Source: Fundidesulfovibrio sp046566965
GTDB lineage: Bacteria; Desulfobacterota; Desulfovibrionia; Desulfovibrionales; Desulfovibrionaceae
Assembly: GCA_046566965.1 (NCBI GenBank)
Contig: JBKICU010000004.1
Span: 3,561 to 67,560, forward strand
Reading direction: 5' to 3'
DNA: 64,000 nucleotides
Shown: positions 59,940-64,000 of the stretch, one piece after another
Position numbering within the stretch: the stretch's first letter is position 1
Layout of the letters: each line of letters opens with the position of its first letter
The notes under the pieces: model-generated
The model's database searches: none
Seen by the model: only the letters and a program-made list of their open reading frames with translations
Told to the model about the DNA's origin: nothing
Position numbers and translations under genes: made by a program

Positions 59940-61397
59940 ATGCGCCCCGACGACCTGAAACTCTGGAAGGATCAGTGCTACATCGACGGCTTGTGGAGCC
60001 CGGCCTTAAACGGCGAGACCATCGAGGTCACGGACCCGGCCACCGGCAGGACCCTGGGCACTGTGCCCCGGTGCTCCACCCTGGAGACCTCCGTGGCCAT
60101 CTCCTCCGCCGTGCGGGCCATGACCGCCTGGAAGGCCCTCACCGCACTGGAACGGGGCAAATACTTGCACCGCATGCACGAGCTCATCCTGAACAACCTT
60201 GATGAGCTGGCCGCCATCCTCACCCTGGAGCAGGGCAAACCCCTGGCCGAATCCAAGGGCGAGATCATCCAAGGAGCCTCGTACTTCCCCTGGTTCGCCG
60301 AGGAAGCCCGGCGCGCCTACGGCCAGGTGATCCCGACGCCAGAACCCGGCAAACGCCCCCTCACCATCCGCCAGCCCGTGGGCGTGGTGGGCATCATAAC
60401 CCCCTGGAACTTCCCCTTCGCCATGATCCCGCGCAAGGCCGCTCCGGCCCTCGCTGCCGGATGCGCCGTGGTGATAAAGCCCGCCTCCCAGACACCCTAC
60501 TGCGCCCTGGCCATGGCCGCCCTGGCCGAGGAAGCGGGCATGCCTCCGGGGGTGTTCAACGTGATCACCGGTGACTCCTCCAGGATCGGGGGGGAACTCA
60601 CGGCCGACCCCAGGGTGCGCAAGTTGAGCTTCACCGGCTCCACCGCCGTGGGCAAGAAGCTCATGGCCCAGTGCGCCGGCACCATGAAACGCCTTTCCCT
60701 GGAGCTTGGCGGCAACGCGCCGCTCATCGTGTTCGACGACGCGGATCTGGACAAGGCCGTGGACGGGGCGCTGGGGTCCAAGTTCCGCAACTGCGGCCAG
60801 ACCTGCATCTGCGCCAACCGGCTGCTGGTGCAGGACGGGGTGCGCGACGAATTCCAGCGCAGGCTGGCCGCCAAGGTGGAGATGCTCAAGGCGGGCAGTG
60901 GCCTGGATTCGAGCGTCACCCAAGGACCGCTCATCGATGAATCTGCCGTGAAACACGTGGAAGCCCTGGTACGAGACGCCGTGGAAAAAGGCGCGAAGGT
61001 GCTGACAGGCGGCAAACGCCACCAACTCGGCGGCCTGTTCTACGAACCCACCGTGCTTACAGGCGTGACCCCGGCAATGCGCGTGTTCAAGGAGGAGATT
61101 TTCGGCCCTGTGGCCCCCGTGGTCGGGTTCAGCACGGAAAAAGAGGCCATCGCCCTGGCCAACGACACCGATGTGGGCCTGGCCTCCTACGTGTTCACCC
61201 GGGACCTGGGACGCACCTGGCGCATGAGCGAGGCCCTGGAATTCGGTATGGTGGGCGTGAACGAGGTGCTCCTGGCCATGGCCGAAGCACCCTTCGGCGG
61301 CATCAAGGAGAGCGGCATGGGCCGCGAGGGCGGCGTCGAGGGCCTGATGGACTACATGGACACCAAGCTCGTGGTGATGGGCGGGATAGACGGCTGA
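59940..61397 (+). CDS. gabD: NAD(P)-dependent succinate-semialdehyde dehydrogenase
   Basis: 485 residues, aldehyde dehydrogenase superfamily: TPWNFPFAMIPRKAAPALAA, catalytic Glu in LSLELGGNAP and Cys289 in NCGQTCICANR, an arrangement typical of GabD including the second Cys two residues later. It finishes the 4-aminobutyrate route to succinate. The ATG at 59940 fits AAGGAG; the frame also opens at 59925, inside the ribosome-site context. Confidence 0.9.
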   Translation: MRPDDLKLWKDQCYIDGLWSPALNGETIEVTDPATGRTLGTVPRCSTLETSVAISSAVRAMTAWKALTALERGKYLHRMHELILNNLDELAAILTLEQGKPLAESKGEIIQGASYFPWFAEEARRAYGQVIPTPEPGKRPLTIRQPVGVVGIITPWNFPFAMIPRKAAPALAAGCAVVIKPASQTPYCALAMAALAEEAGMPPGVFNVITGDSSRIGGELTADPRVRKLSFTGSTAVGKKLMAQCAGTMKRLSLELGGNAPLIVFDDADLDKAVDGALGSKFRNCGQTCICANRLLVQDGVRDEFQRRLAAKVEMLKAGSGLDSSVTQGPLIDESAVKHVEALVRDAVEKGAKVLTGGKRHQLGGLFYEPTVLTGVTPAMRVFKEEIFGPVAPVVGFSTEKEAIALANDTDVGLASYVFTRDLGRTWRMSEALEFGMVGVNEVLLAMAEAPFGGIKESGMGREGGVEGLMDYMDTKLVVMGGIDG

Positions 61398-61415
61398 ATC
61401 TGTCCTGACAGGCTG

Positions 61416-61450
61416 CGGGGCGGGCCCGCACAGCCAGGGCCGCCCCGTCT
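61416..61450. terminator. Terminator between convergent operons
   Basis: CGGGGCGG (61416-61423) and CCGCCCCG (61440-61447) followed by TCTTG on the plus strand; it may serve both converging transcripts. Confidence 0.65.
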
Positions 61451-61467
61451 TGATTCCCGCGGTCCCG

Positions 61468-63513
61468 CTACTGGACCGCCGTTTCCTGCTGGTGGCGGGT
61501 GAACGCGAAGCTGATCAGGTTGGCCACGTCCAGGATCACCGAGATGCCGCCGTCGCCGTTCACCGTGGTTCCTGCGATGAACCGCACCCCGCCCAGCGCC
61601 TCGGACAGCGGTTTGATGACCGCCTGCTGCTGGCCCACCACCGCGTCCACGGCCAGGCCGACCCATTTGCCCTCCACGCCGGTCACCACGATGCGCTCGT
61701 AGCCGGGCTGCTGGCCCGGCACCTCCAGCAGGCCGCGGACGCTTACGCAGGGAATAAGCTCCCCCTTGTATTCCATGGAGCCGACAACGGGGGGAGCGGC
61801 GTCCAGGAAGCGCTCCTGGCAGGCCTCCACGGCGGAGAGCGGCAGCACGAAGAACTCCTGCCCCACCCGCACCTGCAGACCGTCGATGATGGCAAGCGTC
61901 AGAGGCAGACGGATGGTGAGCCGACACCCCTTGCCCGGAGCGCTGTCCATCTCCACGGTCCCGCGCAGGCTCTCGATGTTCTTCTTCACCACGTCCATGC
62001 CCACGCCGCGCCCGGAGACGTTGGTGACGGCCTGGGCCGTGGAGAAGCCCGGAGCGAATATCAGGTTCAGGATTTCCTTCTCGGAGGGCGTGTCCGTGGG
62101 GGAGAGAAGCCCTTTTTCCAGGGCCTTGGCCTTCACGCGGGCCAGGTCGATGCCTTTGCCGTCGTCGGTTATGGTGATGAGGATGTTGCCCCCGGAGTGC
62201 GTTGCATCCAGGGTGATGCTGCCCTTGGGGGGTTTTCCGGCGGCCGCGCGGGCCTCGGGGTCCTCGATGCCGTGGTCGATGCTGTTGCGCAGGATGTGCA
62301 CCAGCGGGTCCTTCAACTGGTCGATGACGTTCTTGTCCAGCTCTGTCTGCGCGCCAAGGCCATAGAAGGCGATGTTCTTCCCCATGTTCTGGCAGAGGTC
62401 GCGCACCAGGCGGCGCAGGGTGCCGTAGATGGAGCCGATGGGCACCATGCGGATGCCCAGGGTGTGGTCGCGCATCTCCGAGGCCAGGCGTTGCAGGTCC
62501 TCGGCGATGGAGCGCAGGCCCGCGTCGCCGGAGGTGGCCGCAGCCTGGCTCAGGCGCGACTGCACGATGACCATCTCCCCCACCAGGTTGACCAGCGCGT
62601 CCAGGCGGGCCGAATCCACCCGGATGCTCGCGGTGGCCTGGGTCTCCACGGCGGGCTCCCTGTCCTGGGAGCGCTGGCTGACCTTGGCCGTGATCCAGGC
62701 GGCGATTTCGTCGCGCAGCGCCTGGAAGGTCTTGTCCCCGCCCTCCTGGATCATCTTCAGGAACACGGGCACGTCGGAGCCTCTGATGGCCTCGGGACGC
62801 ACTTCGTCCACCTCGACGCCGTGGTCGTCCTCCACGAAGATGAACACGTCGCGGATTGCGTCCAGGCCCATGTCGCTGATCAGGAGGATGTCCCACCAGC
62901 CGAACACCGAGACCGGGTCCAGATGCTCAAGGGACGGTATCGCCTCGGGCCTGAAGATGCACCAGAGCCGTCCCAGGTCCTGAAGTTCGGCCATGAGCCG
63001 CATGGGGTCGGTGCCGGACATGAACGTGTTCGAAGCGGGGCGGTAGCGCATGAGATAGGTTTTGGCCGCCGACGGATTGAAGCGCCTTCTTTCGTGATGC
63101 TGCTCCTGGGGCGAACCGGGGGATTCCTCCTGCCGCCCTGCCCCCAGGTACGGGCGCAGCCTGGCCAGGATGTCGTCGGAGGTCGCCACGGTTTCGGCGG
63201 TGGCGTCGGGAGAGGATAGCAAGCGGCCGATATGGTCCTTGGCCGCGAGGGTGAGCCCCAGCAGGTCGCCATCCAGTTCCAGTTCCCCGGAACGGACTTT
63301 GTCGAAAATGGTCTCCAGGTCATGGGAGAATCGCGCCAATTCCGCATAGCCGAACATTGCCCCGGAGCCCTTTATTGTATGGATGTCCCGGAAGACCTTG
63401 GCGATGCATTCTGCGTTGCCGGGATCATTTTCCAATTCAAGAAGCATCTGCTCCAGATCCGCAAGCAGTTCGGCGGCCTCTTCCTTGAACAGGGTGGCGG
63501 CGTCCATACTCAT
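61468..63513 (-). CDS. cheA: Chemotaxis histidine kinase CheA
   Basis: 681 residues: Hpt domain P1 with phospho-acceptor His45 (RDIHTIKGSGAMFG), a middle region with a P2-like module (FMSGTDPMRLMAELQDLGRL onward), dimerisation P3, HATPase P4 (RNSIDHGIE, DDGKGID, VSGRGVGMDVV) and CheW-like P5. It phosphorylates CheY-type receivers. ATG at 63513 with GGAG 8 bases upstream; overlaps the STAS gene by 4 bases. Confidence 0.92.
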   Translation of the reverse strand: MSMDAATLFKEEAAELLADLEQMLLELENDPGNAECIAKVFRDIHTIKGSGAMFGYAELARFSHDLETIFDKVRSGELELDGDLLGLTLAAKDHIGRLLSSPDATAETVATSDDILARLRPYLGAGRQEESPGSPQEQHHERRRFNPSAAKTYLMRYRPASNTFMSGTDPMRLMAELQDLGRLWCIFRPEAIPSLEHLDPVSVFGWWDILLISDMGLDAIRDVFIFVEDDHGVEVDEVRPEAIRGSDVPVFLKMIQEGGDKTFQALRDEIAAWITAKVSQRSQDREPAVETQATASIRVDSARLDALVNLVGEMVIVQSRLSQAAATSGDAGLRSIAEDLQRLASEMRDHTLGIRMVPIGSIYGTLRRLVRDLCQNMGKNIAFYGLGAQTELDKNVIDQLKDPLVHILRNSIDHGIEDPEARAAAGKPPKGSITLDATHSGGNILITITDDGKGIDLARVKAKALEKGLLSPTDTPSEKEILNLIFAPGFSTAQAVTNVSGRGVGMDVVKKNIESLRGTVEMDSAPGKGCRLTIRLPLTLAIIDGLQVRVGQEFFVLPLSAVEACQERFLDAAPPVVGSMEYKGELIPCVSVRGLLEVPGQQPGYERIVVTGVEGKWVGLAVDAVVGQQQAVIKPLSEALGGVRFIAGTTVNGDGGISVILDVANLISFAFTRHQQETAVQ

Positions 63514-63815
63514 CGAGTCCGCTCCGTATCCTTGCCTTCCCTCTTGGCGTTTTCTCCGGCCATCTCGGGAAGGCCGCAGAACAAGGCCTGCGATGCCAGG
63601 GCTTCCGGCAGCTTGTCCGGCAGTTTCAGTTCGACGCCCTTGGCAGCGCAACTCTGCCTCAGGGCGTGCAGAATCTGACAGAACGTGAGATCGATGGCTG
63701 TCACGCCTTCAAGGTCAATCTCGATGCTTTCGCCCGAGTCCAATGCTTCGAGTATCGACGCCCGGATTTCCTCCGCGCGCGTAACGGTGCAGTCGCCTGA
63801 AAAACTGAGTCGCAC
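63510..63815 (-). CDS. STAS-domain protein
   Basis: 101 residues, anti-sigma-factor-antagonist-like STAS fold (EIDLEGVTAIDLTFCQILHAL). The usual phosphorylated Ser after the Asp is Thr-Phe here (IDLTFCQ), so a Thr may be the target. STAS proteins of this kind occur in deltaproteobacterial chemotaxis operons, between cheW and cheA as here. GTG start behind AGGGGG. Confidence 0.82.
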   Translation of the reverse strand: MRLSFSGDCTVTRAEEIRASILEALDSGESIEIDLEGVTAIDLTFCQILHALRQSCAAKGVELKLPDKLPEALASQALFCGLPEMAGENAKREGKDTERTR

Positions 63816-63872
63816 TGCAATGCCCCCTTGTTCTCGTTCAACAAAAAGCTGAAGCCGGGTCCGGTCCGGAAT

Positions 63873-64000
63873 TTAACCGGCGTGCTCCTGGCCGTCCAGA
63901 CTGCCCAGTTCCCCGAGCGCCAGCACCTCGTCGGAACCAAGCACCCTGGCGATGTCCAGCACCAGAATGAACCTGCCCCCGGCCTTGCCGATGCCGCGCA
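63873..64000 (-). CDS. cheW: CheW-like protein, C-terminal fragment
   Basis: The reverse strand holds an open frame from the window edge to a TAA at 63873, reading RGIGKAGGRFILVLDIARVL and on. This is the last beta-strand pair of a CheW domain (GIGK-x-GRFILVLDI is typical). The rest is outside the window. It precedes STAS and CheA in the same direction, as expected for a chemotaxis operon. Confidence 0.75.
   Translation of the reverse strand, partial: RGIGKAGGRFILVLDIARVLGSDEVLALGELGSLDGQEHAG

Overview
The window reads as chromosomal DNA of a high-GC, anaerobic, sulfate-reducing deltaproteobacterium of the family Desulfovibrionaceae (a Fundidesulfovibrio-like member is my guess, not proven). 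Support: a 907-residue molybdenum aldehyde oxidoreductase whose eight cluster cysteines fall at the same positions as in Desulfovibrio gigas Mop, a Desulfovibrio-type bacterioferritin, a tungsten-type aldehyde:ferredoxin oxidoreductase, several sigma-54 enhancer-binding regulators (EBPs), and many multi-component sensory genes. I see no rRNA, tRNA, CRISPR array, transposase or prophage.

Layout. 1-130: start of a secreted PEP-CTERM-like protein (minus, cut by the edge). 750-8497: IclR regulator and a branched-chain-amino-acid-type (HAAT) ABC importer running into aspartate ammonia-lyase and a one-domain asparaginase. 8593-10450: sugar-nucleotide epimerase and bacterioferritin. 10921-14456: solute-binding protein, histidine kinase and response regulator as a sensory trio. 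14588-17203: CoA-disulfide-reductase/rhodanese fusion, a 61-bp duplicated repeat and two small proteins. 17301-24942 (minus): a TauE-type exporter followed by a small membrane protein, a degenerate sigma-54 regulator, a NifX-like protein and five kinase/receiver proteins. 25224-26267: a divergent EBP with palindromic sites near its start.

27210-40368 is the centrepiece: a molybdopterin-binding protein, the Mop aldehyde oxidoreductase, a large Fe-S/flavin fusion, and a tightly overlapping run of methyltransferase, C-GCAxxG-C-C protein, radical SAM protein, AMP-dependent ligase-like protein, XdhC, nucleotidyltransferase-HD fusion and histidine phosphatase. This looks like an enzyme plus a dedicated maturation or cofactor line, several steps of which have no known role.

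40696-46031 (minus) is an L(+)-tartrate operon: DASS transporter, malate-type dehydrogenase, tartrate dehydratase alpha/beta and a decarboxylating tartrate/malate dehydrogenase, with a divergent PrpR-like EBP at 46237-48180 and candidate enhancer sites between. 48987-61397 is a sigma-54-controlled 4-aminobutyrate-type operon: EBP, palindromic enhancers, -24/-12 promoter, class III aminotransferase, a second HAAT importer, AOR, CBS protein and succinate-semialdehyde dehydrogenase. 61468-64000 (minus) is the end of a chemotaxis operon (CheW, STAS, CheA).

The most novel non-coding signal is a family of palindromic intergenic elements (2865-2973, 31116-31168, 43397-43500, degenerate at 59774-59797). 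They lie between co-directional genes, are always oriented with transcription, and show compensatory changes in their stems, which points to a structured RNA element.
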